NCBI GenBank assembly: GCA_947579605.1
Contig: OX388311.1
Span: forward strand, 31,126,951-31,190,950
Length of the DNA: 64,000 nucleotides
Source: Athripsodes cinereus
Lineage: Eukaryota; Arthropoda; Insecta; Trichoptera; Leptoceridae
Direction: 5' to 3'
A program made the position numbers and the translations under genes. The notes beneath the pieces are model-generated. The model searched no databases. It had not been told where the DNA came from and worked only from the letters and a program-made list of their open reading frames with translations. This document shows, piece after piece, positions 10,878 through 22,274 of this stretch (position 1 is its first letter; every line of letters begins with the position of its first letter).

Positions 10878-11015
10878 TACTATTTATTTATTTATTTATT
10901 CTTCTTGCACATCATCATTACATTACAGTGTTAACAAAATAGTATAAATTTTTTAAAAACTAGGACGATGTGCAGTGGCGAGATTATCACTATAAAGTGA
11001 TTTCTTCCATCTAAC
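10878..11015 (-). mobile_element. 3' tail of a non-LTR element (TTATTT repeats plus GATGATGTGCAAGAAGAAT)
   Basis: In reverse, the sequence has GTGATAATCTCGCCACTGCA, then GATGATGTGCAAGAAGAAT followed by AAATAAATAAATA. The same order ends the RT fragment at 63150-63640, and copies occur at 56580-56650 (minus) and 57790-57975 (plus). The coding part is missing here. Confidence 0.6.
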
Positions 11016-11092
11016 CACATAAACCACTATAGTATAATTAACATAAGAAAATTGAATCGTTTCTGAAGACTATGGTGCTTTTCATGAGTATC

Positions 11093-11345
11093 ACTTGACT
11101 TGACCATTAGAAGACCTCTGCGCTCTTCGGAACTGGCTGTGAATAGACTTACTGAGCCCAATAGAGCCTGTAAGTCTAACATCTATGAGAGCGCTTTTGG
11201 TGTTATTGGGCTGGTTACGTGGAATCGCCTACCGGTGCCATTGAGAGACAATCAGACTGTCACCAGCATCAGAAGCAAATTGAAAACTGCACTCTTCATC
11301 AGCACCTTTGAAACGGTCTAGGGACTGTTAAACGGCGTCAAAACA
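11093..11345 (+). pseudogene. C-terminal fragment of a jockey/CR1-type reverse transcriptase
   Basis: A 73-codon open frame (11100-11321) contains FGVIGLVTWNRLPVPLRD and SIRSKLKTALFIS, the characteristic last 50-60 residues of this RT group. It has no RT catalytic motif. The stop is followed by TTAAACGGCGTC, a 3' mark shared with the fragments at 11830-12160 and 19980-20115. The copy is 5'-truncated and cannot be functional alone. Confidence 0.7.
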
Positions 11346-11829
11346 AAATCATCATCATCACTAAAAAATACATTTATTTTGTCCCAAAGAAGATTGCGTA
11401 ACGGCATCCATTTGTAAACTATGGGGAAGACAACTATGCATAGGTACACAGTTCCAAACTTTGGAATAACATATTTCAGAGATTCTGAATTTGAGAGCCC
11501 TAATTCCATGTACAATACTATATCTTTATGAAGGCATCATGAGCATTTTGGGTAGACATTACTGTTATTTAGAGAATCATCATTATCCCACACTACTATA
11601 ATTATAATTATTATATTGCTCTTCATCAAGGTTGCGATAAATGTGATAATTTAAATATTATATGTACGAAGATAGCCTCCGGATATTACTCAGAGGAAGT
11701 TATATAGTATATATTACAATAACATACAAGATATGTAATGGTCATATGTAGAACAGCGTTTTAATATCGATTGTGATTTTAACAGTTTTAATCGCTGTTC
11801 GTATTGAGATTGTTCTTTGTTGTTTGTGT

Positions 11830-12160
11830 AACAGAGAGAGTGGAGTTCAAACTGTGCCTCACGGTTCACAAGGCTTTAAGCGGGACGGCACGTCTTTGTC
11901 TCGCTGAACTCTGTCCCGTCGATTAAACTCTGAGGCGGCCACTTCATTCAATCTCCACAAACATTTCCAAATGCTCAGAGAGGAGCTTGAGCGTCGCGGG
12001 GCTAACTGTTTGGAATAGATCACCAGTGGATCTAAGATAAAGCCAACCTACTACCACATTCGGGAGCAAATTGAAAACATAACTATTCAGGATGAGTCAT
12101 GACGTCCTTGAGATGGTCTCGGATTCTTAAACGGCGCCATTTAAAATTCATTCATATTAT
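11830..12160 (+). pseudogene. Second, frame-broken C-terminal RT fragment of the same family
   Basis: Translation in pieces gives KLCLTVHKALSG, LCLAELCPVD and SVAGLTVWNRSPVDLR, split by stops and shifts. This corresponds to the same C-terminal region as at 11093, extended upstream. It ends CTTAAACGGCGCCATTTAAA. A SINE-1 copy has been inserted immediately downstream. Confidence 0.65.
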
Positions 12161-12161
12161 T

Positions 12162-12314
12162 AGGGGTCCGTGGTTCTATACCAGGTGCCGGCAAACTCCC
12201 CTTTCATGACACAAGCTTTTAGTAGCTTACTGTAAAAGGTGTATAAGGTTGTATTTGGGTTTATAACAAAACCCAGATATATCTCTTTTAAAAAAAAAAA
12301 AAATAAAAAAAAAA
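12162..12314 (+). mobile_element. SINE-1 copy 1, 5'-truncated
   Basis: It starts within the tRNA-like head at GGGGTCCGTGGTTC, then has GTGCCGGCAAACTCCCCTTT, the body ending AACAAAACCCAGATAT, and a poly-A tail. The A-box half of the head is missing. Confidence 0.9.
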
Positions 12315-12880
12315 TATTATTATTAATAATAATAGTAAAAAAGCACCCTCATTAATCATAAAAAGCTAAAATTCTAATCGCATTTGAATAAACTTTGAAA
12401 TTTATCAACTTACTCTTAAAAATTTACATCTATGTATTTGATGCCTAACTATATCTATAACACCATCCCAGCGCTTCCCACAAATGTGGTGGTCAGCATA
12501 CTCTTTGCATGTCATAAATCTCATCACTCTCACAGTCAGGCTAGCGCATTGGTGGTGATTTATATTTTTTTTGTACAAAATCACTGTTCCTGCGATTTTC
12601 TATTATTTCCTATGTGAAAGTCTTTGTAAATTGTTTGTATGAAAAAAGCTACCAAGGTATTTCAGGTCGTGACAATAATATTATGATAACAATTACTATT
12701 AGCTACATAATGATCATGTGTGAAGGCGGGAGGCACAGAGTTCGTATACGAGTCATCACCTCCAATCATGAGTGTCATTGCTAATATTGTTGTTGGATTC
12801 AAATTGCTGCACTCTAACCTTCAAATGAGTTTACGTATAAAAAATTTTTTTGCTTTAATAATATATTTCTCAAAATATTA
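12315..12880. other. No recognisable gene
   Basis: The sequence is A/T-rich with no family-like coding. A short GC-richer patch near 12470-12600 includes TCACTCTCACAGTCAGGCTA but shows no repeat partner in this window. Confidence 0.4.
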
Positions 12881-12960
12881 ATAAGCACTCATCCCGTGAA
12901 GTACCCGATAAAAAATAGGCCTCCCAAGTTTTTGAGTGTCTTGTAAAATGTAGTCCATGA
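12881..12960 (-). mobile_element. Diverged fragment of repeat B
   Basis: It contains AGGCCTCCCAAGTTTTTGAG and TGTCTTGTAAAATG, matching the TTTTCGAGTGTCCTGTAAAA landmark of repeat B with many changes. Confidence 0.4.
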
Positions 12961-13378
12961 TGCGTTTCTTACAAGACGAGCAGCATCTTCTATTCAAAGC
13001 TATTGTAGATTTTCACAGTTTTCGTTTGAAAGATATATATGTTATTTCGGATTTACCGCGTATGGTTGTATCTCTCCTTCGTATTGAAGTTTCGACTATG
13101 CTGATGGAGACATTATCTTTCACATACTTCTGAAATTAAATGAAATAAAACAAAAAGAGAGGAGTATTTTATTTTCAAAAATACATATATTTATTCCACC
13201 AAACTATCCCACCATACAGAGCCTGGATATGAATATACCTATTAAAATTAAAAAAATGGAAGATCTAAAAATAAGTAGAAAGACAGATTGACTATATTTT
13301 TTCACTTATTTTGGAAGAATTAACTATGTAACAGGTGCGAAACATTAATGTAGAATATTGATAGAATATACAGCTTAT

Positions 13379-13565
13379 TACTTGACATTCTTTTAATCGC
13401 GATTGATTTCGGCGAACCTTCTAGTAGTAAATATTCTATATTTTCAAGTGTAACTTTGTAGAAATGCATTATAAAAAATAATATTTAAATTAAATCAAAC
13501 ACTTCTATTAGTATTGATACGCTCGCGAATGGTCTAAGTTTGCCGAAATTAATTGAAGTCAAGTA
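13379..13565. repeat. Inverted-repeat element with ribozyme-family fragment inside
   Basis: The left side TTACTTGACATTC...GATTTCGGCGAAC is matched by an inverted right side (GTTTGCCGAAATTAATTGAA, then GTCAAGTAAC). The interior 13425-13500 shares TTTTCAAGTGTAACTTTGT and AAATTAAATCAAACAC with the fragment at 54765-55020. It is probably a decayed foldback or Penelope-type terminal fragment. Confidence 0.4.
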
Positions 13566-13984
13566 ACAGATACATTACAGATACATTGTAAAAACACTCT
13601 ATATTATAAAAAATACTTTTTACTATTTTTATCTATATTTTGAAAAGCTCTGTCTAAGTTCACACAAATGATTGAACCTTGATCACAAATTTAGTAATAG
13701 ATAACAGGTAGGTATTATAAAACAACATAATTTATTAATATAATTTATAATATATTGATAAAGAGACAAAGTAGATACATAATAATATGTACTTATTAGT
13801 GGGTATGTTGATGCTATACATAGTACCCGTACTAACTTATCTTAAACAAGTTGATATCATTTTCTATTAACACACATCCGAATCCGATACATCGGAAGTT
13901 TTACAACATTATATATAAAATAGGTATGTTGTAATAAATGTCTCCACAATATTATGTAATACCATTAATAATTTATTTTTAATT

Positions 13985-14165
13985 TCGTTTATACCTATAC
14001 GATCTTCTTCAGCCATCTCTCCACTACTGAATGTAGGCCTTTTCCATATACTTCCAGGCAAGCTTCTCTTTCTTGAGCCAGTCTTTCCCATCTTTTACTC
14101 GCGACAGAGATTATAATTTATCCGCAGCCCATCTTTTCATGAGCCAACCTATTATTTTTCTCACA
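13985..14165 (-). pseudogene. Decayed RTE-type C-terminus
   Basis: The minus strand reads KRWAADKL (stop) SLSRVKDGKDWLKK, then KLAWKYMEKAYIQ (stop). This is the usual end of RTE-family polyproteins (..RW.DDi....G..W...AqdR..Wk.leeAy). Several stops show it is dead. Confidence 0.65.
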
Positions 14166-14224
14166 TCCCAAGGTTTAAATTGTAGAACTTAGAAATTTGT
14201 CGGATCGTAATAAATAACGAAATA

Positions 14225-14330
14225 AATAAACAAGCGTTTTATTCTACTATTGATTTAATTTATGAGAGAGACGTCTTTCGTCTTATGAGGACATTGTCAA
14301 TCAGTCAAAATAACTTACAATTTCACAAAA
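14225..14330 (-). mobile_element. Fragment of a hammerhead-like repeat family
   Basis: The minus strand has GTCCTCATAAGACGAAAGAC then GTCTCTCTC and ATCAATAGTAGAATAAAACG. The same string occurs at 21395-21485 (minus) and 63040-63100 (plus). The stem-GAAA-GACGTC arrangement resembles the second half of a hammerhead ribozyme, but the CTGANGA half is degenerate here. Confidence 0.4.
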
Positions 14331-14744
14331 AAATATGATTACCACAAATCACTACGTAAAGAAACAAAGAAATTTCACTGCAACGAAGTTATTTCGAGTG
14401 TAAAATGCTCAAAATAACTTCACGTCAGTGTTTGTGAAGAATAAATATTGTTCTAATCGATGAGGATTCTCAGGCAAATCCATTATTTAATATCGCGTTT
14501 GAGAATTATATCGTACGAGTATTTTACATATTATGCACCAAGACAAAGTTTATTTATCTCGTATAATGTTTTTCCTACAGTTTGAAATGCTTCAGAATCC
14601 CTAAAACCGCTCTACATGTTTGTTAACATTAAAAACAACATTATTTTCATTTCATATCTTAAGATAAAGTGTAAACAACAACATATTTCAACTGGATAAA
14701 ACTTTCTTTCTCAAAGAAAGAACAACCATGTACTATCAAAGCGA
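14331..14744. other. No recognisable gene
   Basis: A/T-rich sequence without family-like coding or matched repeat in this window. Confidence 0.4.
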
Positions 14745-15115
14745 AAAACGCTCCATCACTCTCGCTCCATACAATCACGGCAAATCTCATAAGTGGGTAT
14801 ACCCAGTAAACAGACTGCATGTAATAAACATATTTTTCGTCTTTTCCGTGTCAATAAAGAATATATATAAAGACATTCAAAATGGATAGCAAGACCTACC
14901 TCATTACTGCTGACACGAAGATATTCAATGTTTTATGGGTGATAATTAAATGTGATCCTATATAATATTCCATGGAGCATCCGGCAAAGAATTGGTCTCG
15001 CACTCTCTTCCTTAAATTTTCGAGTGTCCTGTAAAAAGTGGGTGTTCGAAAAAATAAAGACATTTTACATTCAGCAATGAGGTATGCCACCCATATTTAT
15101 AACCATCAAACTAAT
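14745..15115. mobile_element. Two adjacent repeat B copies in opposite orientation
   Basis: 14775-14930 holds the reverse form (ATCACGGCAAATCTCATAAG, GTCAATAAAGAATATATATA). 14960-15115 holds the forward form (TCCATGGAGCATCCGGCAAA, TTTTCGAGTGTCCTGTAAAA, CAGCAATGAGGTATGCCACC). The join falls near 14935 and may be a nested or head-to-head insertion. Confidence 0.6.
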
Positions 15116-15464
15116 TTGACAATGACATCCAATGTAGAAACCAGAGTCACCTTAACAAAGTGATTGTCAAATTGAAAACTATATTTTTATTCGTATTAAT
15201 TCTCAGGGGCCGGTGGCGCAGACCATGAACGCGTGAATTTCGTTTAATTTTTGTTTTAACAGTTCCTTCATCTCTCTCTCTCTCTCTTTATATATGTATA
15301 AACACTGTAATTGGCCTTATATTTTTTTTTGTTATTGTGATTTTTATTACATATTATGTGCTGTTGTGTTAATAGAGAAAAAATAAAAAAAAAAATTAAT
15401 AGATACTAAGTCTAACAAAATAATCGACGATAAAATTATATTAACCCGTGATGATTTACGAATA

Positions 15465-15530
15465 ACTGCCTTTTACAGGACACTAGAAAGCTTATTGAAA
15501 AGAGTGGGAGATCTATATTTTTACCAGGGA
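15465..15530 (-). mobile_element. Short fragment of repeat B
   Basis: TGCCTTTTACAGGACACTAG and GAAAAGAGTGGGAGATCT match the reverse form of repeat B. A (TC)n run lies upstream at 15268-15290, and GGGGCCGGTGGCGCAG at 15207 resembles the start of the SINE-2 head. Confidence 0.5.
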
Positions 15531-16244
15531 CGTATACTTAATTAACTAGCAAATCTCTTTGGTACTCGAGACTTTAATTGTAAATTTTTATTCCCCGACA
15601 GTACACTACATACTTAAGCGTGTTTATAATAACAATATATGTATGTATTTATCAAAGGTTGTAAATAAAGTTACAATCTTTCAGTCAACCAGATACGTGG
15701 AAGTAATAAACACTGTTCAGTCGTCGTATTTTCTTCCAACATTACCTACATGCGAAGTAAGGTACTATGTATGTATTTTATTAAATTATATGTGCAAGTA
15801 TGTATACGAGATATTACAATATGTTGGTATTTGTTGATCCGATCGAATTTATTTAATCAAAGGCCCTTATCAAATTATTTATAGACGCATATATTTAGTG
15901 CGTAGTCATAAAGTGTTGGTAAAGCAGTTTATAACTTTACAAAAAAATAATATTGTCGTAAGGTTATATTATAGTAATGTCGTTAAGGGGCAGTGTGGAT
16001 GAGGATGTACAATAGTTAACAGAGTAAATGTTGCTTGGAAGTTGAAATTCCGTTCCGTGTCTGAAGTTTTTTTTTGTGACAAAAAAGTCTCACAATAATA
16101 AAAAGAAGGGACTTAACTTACACACTGCCGAAATGAAGATGTTAAAATGGGCCGACGGCGTGACAGATTGGATTGGGTGAAAAATTGGCAGTTTCAGGGT
16201 GAACCCAATGATAACAAACTGACAACAAATTGCCTACAATAATA
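15531..16244. other. No recognisable gene
   Basis: A 92-codon open frame at 15559-15837 has no family resemblance and lies in A/T-rich DNA with frequent ATATGTATGTAT strings, so I consider it chance. Confidence 0.4.
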
Positions 16245-16625
16245 CATTTTTATTTATTTATTTTATTTTTACAATATTTAGAATCAAACAGTCGTTACAC
16301 AATATGTTGACAATTAATACATTTAACATGTAGACCAGCGAAGATTCCACTCTTACCAGAAATGTCTTAGTCTTGAGGAAAAAAAAGCAAAAGTTAAAAT
16401 TCTCTAAAAAAGTCAAAGTAAATTTAAAAACAACGATAATACAATACTTAAAACAATACAAAAACATAGATATAAAAGCAAAAAATCCTAAAATACTAGA
16501 AATCAGTCTTTCAGTCACATTAATCTTGAGATAAAAAGTAAAGTTAAAATTTTCTGAAAAAAAGTCAAAGTAAATCTAAAAATATAAAATCCCAAAATAC
16601 CAGAAATCAAAACAAAATAAATAAA
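16245..16625 (-). repeat. Tandemly duplicated A-rich 3' UTR-like segment
   Basis: Two direct copies begin near 16371 and 16523. They share AGTTAAAATT, AAAGTCAAAGTAAAT and CCAGAAATCA or CTAGAAATCA. The plus strand begins with TATTTATTTTATTTTTACAA, so on the minus strand this looks like the end of a retrotransposon 3' UTR. No coding sequence is attached. Confidence 0.4.
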
Positions 16626-17199
16626 CAAAATCACCCATCCAGTATGAGTTACAAAGCCCAATCAAATACACAGCCAATATCCAATGTCCCAAGGATGCTA
16701 TGATCGAGAGAGCCATGCATTCAAGCAAGCACACCCATCCACCCCCCGCCCAAATGTAAGTGATCCCATGCTGCCAAACAGTGAGAGACCGAGATCAATC
16801 CACGGGGACCGCTGATGACAACAACAACGCTGATGACAAAAATAATATATGTGTATATTGATTGTATCTTACTTGAATGTTTACCTTCTATGAAATTGTA
16901 TGTAATCAGTAAAAAATGTATAAATAATTGAAAAATAAAAAATATGCAAATCATGAGACATCTTAATAGTATTTTAAGGAGAACTCTGGATATGGATGAA
17001 CTAATAAGAAGACCTGGCAAACCCTTGACGACCGGTTATCTACCATATAAAGAGACTTGTGAGCAGCAGAACTTGATCCAGCATTAGCGTACAGGAACGT
17101 TTGGAGGATAAGGACCAGGAGAGCTGAGCCCAGATGGTGAGAATGCAAGGTATGGAAGAAAAAAGTTTTCGAATACATTCTTCATCTCTTCTTTGAAGG

Positions 17200-17985
17200 A
17201 AAATTACCCGAAATCTGTTGAATTATTGCTGTTTAAAAAATCATGAAATAATTCTTAATTTATCTATTGTACAACTATCACAAACAAGTAATGTTCTAGA
17301 ACCCCAGGAAAACAAAAATCGTTTTCTTGGACATTAATCAGAATATTGTTTTGTGAATTACAACAATAAACAAATTTTACCATCGGCATTTTACGCTCAT
17401 TTCGCTACCATCATGGCTACGGGCGGTGATACAAATTAAATTTTAGATATTCGCAAATATGAATATCATAATTAATGCATTTTTTTTTAAATATACTTTT
17501 TTATTTAAGCAAGCCACCCTACTAGGCCTAATTTTTGCCATTTTAGAGCTAAATATATTTGGAAAAAACAAAATTGAATACGAAACTAAACAAATCAAAT
17601 ATTTATAAATTTACTCGCCGTACATGTTGGGCCCAAATTTCTTCTTATGACGAAAAGGGAGAGAAACTTGTATGTAATTTTATTTTTAAATCATTTTACA
17701 CATTTTCTTTATAAATTACACCTTTCTTTGTAAGACAGTACATAATGAACGCACCATATCCGCTATGACTGTACATTGATTGATTATTGACGAAGTGACG
17801 CCATAAAATGCGTTACATTCAGTCAGTTGTACAGAACATGTTCATATTAAAATACTGCATGTACTTTGACCAAATCGCAAACACCCAGTCGTAAATAACT
17901 TAAAACACGAAACGAACGAAAGTTTATCTTGTTTTTTTATATAATCTATCTATTTTATCTTAATTTAGATATAATGATTTCACAA
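17200..17985. other. No recognisable gene
   Basis: A/T-rich sequence. Short frames near 16721-17178 on the minus strand show no family resemblance. Confidence 0.4.
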
Positions 17986-17991
17986 ACCTAC

Positions 17992-18247
17992 ATATCGATG
18001 GCATAGCGCACAGAAGTGGTAAGCACAGTACATAGTTTTGAGATAATCAATGTTGAAAGTTTGAGATGCCATACAATCTAGTACTAACCACACATAGTTT
18101 TTGTTAAATATCTCGTGAATGACACAGAGTTACGCAATAATATTCCTATGGAACATACTTCAGATGATATAGATTCGCATGCGTATAATAACTCATTTTC
18201 GGTAAAAACTGCACTTACCACATCTGTGCGCTACACCATCGATATAT
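17992..18247. repeat. Foldback element with about 40-bp inverted repeats
   Basis: ATATCGATGGCATAGCGCAC then AGAAGTGGTAAGCACAGT (17992-18029) pairs with the inverse right side AACTGCACTTACCACATC, TGTGCGCTACACCATCGATA (about 18207-18247), with a few mismatches. There is no coding capacity. It is likely a MITE; the exact termini and target duplication are not resolved. Confidence 0.55.
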
Positions 18248-18429
18248 CATTCTCATTCATCAACGGAGGTTGTACCAGTAAGTTTATAGAGGAATTATAT
18301 AAATAATCTGTGCCTGGATCCATTTCCCCACAAGCTTTAGTAAATTTAAAAATAATCCAGCGCAATCATCGGCTTTTGGATCTAGTGCTACTTATTAATT
18401 GGGTTTATTGTTTATTAGCATTTTTACTA

Positions 18430-19176
18430 AAGCATTTTACACAAATAATCAGCCAACAACGAGCTAACTGGATTGGTTACAATATCACCCATCCAGGTCT
18501 GCTCATCACAATCGCAGAGGACAAGACCGAAGGCAGAAATGGTAGATGCCGACCAAGAGACACCTATGCATATTAGTGTTGTGGAATTCTCAAGAAATTA
18601 TTTTTGGAGAAATTTACCGAGAAATTTCTCGGAAAATTTCTCGAAGTAGAGAATTTTCGGAGAATTTTTTTTATTTTTTATTTAACAGTATAATAATAAT
18701 AAATACTTTATTCAATCAATCAATAACAATGTACAAATGTTTAGACAATTCATCACCAATATGACTACAATTAATTATGGAAACAAATATTTTTTATAAA
18801 AAATCTTGATGTTTGACACCCCACATGTCCATATTTAAGTTAAAAAAAAGATTTCAGGTACGTACATGGAAAAAAGTGTTAGTAACCTCTGATTTGGGCC
18901 TTAATCAGCCCCACAATTTTTTTGATCAATCATGTTGGCTGCGAAGTGTACTGGGTGAAGGCCAATATACCACTAAGAAAAAATATAGAGAGAAATTTCT
19001 CGTTCTCGAGAAATTTCTTTGGAGAATTTTCTCTTCTCACATCACTAATGCATAGGAACCAACTGAAGAACGATATGAACTGTGGCACATACGTAGAATT
19101 AAAGAGACTAGCAGAAAATAGGGAGGAATGGAGAAGAAAATCCAAACTCGTTGCAGACCAATCCAATGGATTGTAA
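18430..19176 (+). pseudogene. RTE-type C-terminal fragment split by a hAT-like insertion
   Basis: Before the insertion the frame reads QRANWIGYNITHPGLL and GRNGRCRPRDTYAY, the usual 'W.GHi.r..gLl...iegk..GkrgrGRPr.sy' of RTE-family C-termini. After 19047 the frame resumes with NQLKNDMNCGTYVELKRLAE and NREEWRRKSKLVADQS, then TAA at 19174-19176. The 18574-19047 insert therefore landed inside an already 5'-truncated RTE copy. Removing it would restore a continuous tail, so the insertion is younger than the RTE fragment. Confidence 0.75.
18574..19047. mobile_element. 474-bp hAT-like MITE inserted in an RTE fragment
   Basis: The ends read TAGTGTTGTG at left and, inverted from the right, TAGTGATGTG, fitting the YARNG start of hAT termini. 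Flanks are ATGCATAT (18566-18573) and ATGCATAG (19048-19055), an 8-bp target duplication with one mismatch. The sub-terminal parts carry repeated GAGAAATTTCTC palindromes. The middle (about 18690-18790) resembles another retro 3' tail (AATACTTTATTCAATCAATC), so something may be nested inside. It encodes no transposase. Confidence 0.7.
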
Positions 19177-19599
19177 CTCTATATACCTATGTAATATTGT
19201 GTCGTTTAAATAATCAAATTTTAGGTATTTGAATTGAAGGTTTGTATTATAGATTTATTATATTGATGAGTACCTACACATTATGATAAACTTGTATTTA
19301 CAATCTGTATGAATAGTGTGATAATAATAACTTTTACTTTCAATGTTTATAATATGTTAATGAACTAATACAAATAGTACACTACTGCAGATACAACAAC
19401 TAGGTACAACAAATACATGTTTACTGTGTTAATAACTAAATAATTATATTATAAGTTATTTTGCTCTCAATTATTTATGATGTTGTTCACACGTCGTGTA
19501 TATTGTGATGATAATGATATCATGAATTGCATTATATTTATCATTTTTAAATACATGCGAGATTATTTTGTTATAAAATATAAATTATTATTAAAGGGG

Positions 19600-19975
19600 G
19601 GAAGAGGAACGAACGTAGAGAAAAAAGCCGTCAAGATAAAGCGACGATGTAACGAAGATAGGGAGAACCTGGTTGAAGGCGTTGCTAGATGATGAAGTGG
19701 CGTGCTTATGAAGAAATGTATTCATTAGTGGATGGACATGGGCTGAAGAAGAAGAAGAAATAAAGTCAAGAACCTGGTGCACTCGGTTATCTCGATATAT
19801 AGATTAATGTATGCAAGTGAGACAGGGACATGGCTTAAGAAGAATGAAAACAAAAAACTGAGAGATTGAGGGCGTAACAGTATTATACGAGAAAAATATG
19901 GAATAAAAGTTGGCATCTTAAACAAAACGACAGCGATAGTTTGGACATGCGGAACGAATGAAAAAGGATAGAAAT
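19600..19975 (+). pseudogene. Two decayed RTE-type ends in tandem
   Basis: 19600-19765 has an RTE-style 3' end (CNEDRENLVEGVAR, stop, then GGACATGGGCTGAAGAAGAA with a GAA tail). 19775-19975 has a broken version of the YASETWTW...RWFGHVERM domain (GTATGCAAGTGAGACAGGGA, FGHAERMKKDR). Multiple stops are present in both. Confidence 0.55.
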
Positions 19976-20115
19976 AAAGCGTTCAGTGTTGCTGGAGGAA
20001 GCCCCCTGTGGGTGAATGGAGAGAGCTTTAGAAGAAGGCTGAAGACCCACCTTTTTGCTGGGAGTTTCTGGTGATGGACGCGGTATACGGCGCCCTTGAG
20101 TTTATGTTATGAGTA
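19976..20115 (+). pseudogene. C-terminal RT remnant of the jockey/CR1-type family
   Basis: It reads AFSVAGGSPLWVNGESFRRR, then LKTHLFAGSF, and stop. It ends with GAGTAAACGGCGCTTTAAAT, the same 3' mark as the 11-12 kb fragments. The central 'W..LP..iR' region is deleted. Confidence 0.55.
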
Positions 20116-21165
20116 AACGGCGCTTTAAATTTTTTTCCATATATGTACTCGGAGACTTGAATAAAATCGGTAGACTAGATCAGATCCTTAAGGATTAACA
20201 TGTGTTGAGGGAGACAAGATCCTTTATATATACCTCTTTTTCTTTTCCAAATTTATACAATTTCTCATATAGCTACATAGTACAATTTCATAGATATATG
20301 GCTAGACAATTCCCATACCAAATTCAACAATTATTATTATTGTAAAATTTATAATAATTAAGAAACAAAGTACACAATGAGGAAGTACTGAGAATTACAT
20401 CTCAATCAATTTAAAAAAATTTACAATGCTCACCATAAAAGAGAACATCCGATCCACTGACATACAATTAATTTGATCTGAACCGAATTACACCAACAAT
20501 AGACATAGAAATAACACAAAACTATAAGATAAAACAAAGTTAAAGTTCAACTCATTGTTGATATTATTATTAATATTATGATGCAATATAATCAGTAGAA
20601 TCGATGATGCAATAATAACAACACTGTAAGTATTATTATTGTTGTTAGTTTTTATTACACATCTATTGTTAATTATGGTGTAATATAAGATTAATCTCAC
20701 TACCAGTGGCGGAATAATATGACATATTATAATAATATGTAAGAAAGTACCTAGGTATATACTTACCTTATTTTTTAGATTATTTTAAAGAAAGTACCTA
20801 GGTACTTCCCTTAGTTGTTAGAATATTTTTGTTTTGAATTTTTGATTGGATTTTTTGTTGTTGTTTTAATTGATTTTATTATGATAGATTTTGACAGCTT
20901 ATGGACGAATGGAGACGGTGTGTAAAAAACACATAAAATAAAGAAGAAACATTTATTGTCGTTTCTCTGAATTGTCAGATGAAACAAAATTGTGTTTATT
21001 AATATATCATACAGTGTTAATTTTTTTTAATTATATGTCTATTAATTAATTATGTTTGTGTCTATACTATACAGCATTATATTATGGACAAATCACACAG
21101 ATCGTGTTAAACCCAAACTAAGATATGGATTTATTTAAAGCACTACCTGCACCCTTCTCACCACA
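20116..21165. other. No recognisable gene
   Basis: Very A/T-rich with ATT/AAT runs (20560-20680). A minus-strand SINE-2 tail relic (CACACAGATCGTGTTAAACC, CAAACTAAGATATGGATTTA) lies at about 21085-21135. Confidence 0.45.
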
Positions 21166-21184
21166 TGAACAACAGCCCTCATAA

Positions 21185-21300
21185 CTTTTAGATTTCAGTT
21201 TCCCTGAAGATGCCTACAAGTATAGGCGAAAACGTTCGGTATTTAACCTAACATAGTGGAGATTAAACAGTGCTCAATAATATATTTTTATATTTTATTT
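21185..21300 (+). mobile_element. Penelope-like fragment with hammerhead-like core
   Basis: CTGAAGA (21204-21210), a 5-bp hairpin GCCTA/TAGGC with short loop, then GAAA (21228-21231) and ACGTTCGG. The sequence ATAGTGGAGATTAAACAGTG follows. The same order (core, then an ATAGTGGA segment) occurs at 51146 and 54918. Hammerhead motifs are known from terminal regions of Penelope-like elements. No RT/GIY-YIG coding is present here, so assignment is tentative. Confidence 0.45.
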
Positions 21301-21394
21301 ATTAAAATTAAAAATGGATTTCCACAGCGTAAACACAAAAACTCTTGAATTATTTATTTAAAGTATTGGTATACAAGTAGTAGAATTCCAGAAT

Positions 21395-21490
21395 TGGATA
21401 AATTGAAACAAGCATTTTGTTCTACTATTGATTAAACAACACAAGAAAGACGTCTTTCGATTTCTAAGTTTCGATTTCGATTTTTAATGT
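21395..21490 (-). mobile_element. Second hammerhead-family fragment
   Basis: On the minus strand, ATCGAAAGACGTCTTTCTTG then ATCAATAGTAGAACAAAATG matches the fragments at 14225-14330 and 63040-63100. Only the GAAA-GACGTC half is preserved. Confidence 0.4.
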
Positions 21491-22270
21491 TTTTGCTCGT
21501 TTCCGGAGTTGAATTGAGTGGAATGATTAATCATAAAGCGTTTTAAATTAGTAAAAAGTACTTATAATATTGTAGTCTTCCACTTCAAAGCAGATGTCAA
21601 CTGCGTTCCGCATGCTTTATTTTGTATTCCGACTCAAGTTTGTATTTTTGCCTGTATAAAAACACATTATAAATTATTATATAAAATAATTTATTGAATG
21701 ATAGATAAGTCACTGCTTTTTATTATTAGATATTTGGTGCGTCAGAAGTTGACAAATTATATTTGTATGATAATAAAAAAGAATAAAAACCATGTAATAC
21801 ATCAGTTTGAGATTTTGCGCATATTATTATGTTGTTTCAAAGTTTAACGATTTCAAATATAAATCATTAAGTTAGTGTTGAACAGTGATATGTTACAACT
21901 AGATTCGCAATGTCATACAAATATTCTTTAAAAATGCGTACCCACCCGTCGAGGTACAATACCTGAGTAATATATATTCATCTCTTTTCTTATGTATATA
22001 TTCATATCTATCTACCGGCCTTTGTCGTCTGTAATAATCCCCATTCTCATATTGTCTATCTCTTGTTATCTACAAACAATTTATATGTGTGTCGCAATTT
22101 TTTCAAACTAAAAATTGCGGCACCAAGGACCGCAACGAGATTTTATTGATGGTAGATGTTTGAGATTCATATTGCAAATCTAGGTATAACATATCACTGG
22201 TATTGAATACAAATTTAAATATTGCACAATCGATGTGTTAAAAATTACGATACCAATTTCGCACATTTGA
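21491..22270. other. No recognisable gene
   Basis: A/T-rich sequence without coding resemblance or matched repeats. Confidence 0.4.
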
Positions 22271-22274
22271 ATGA

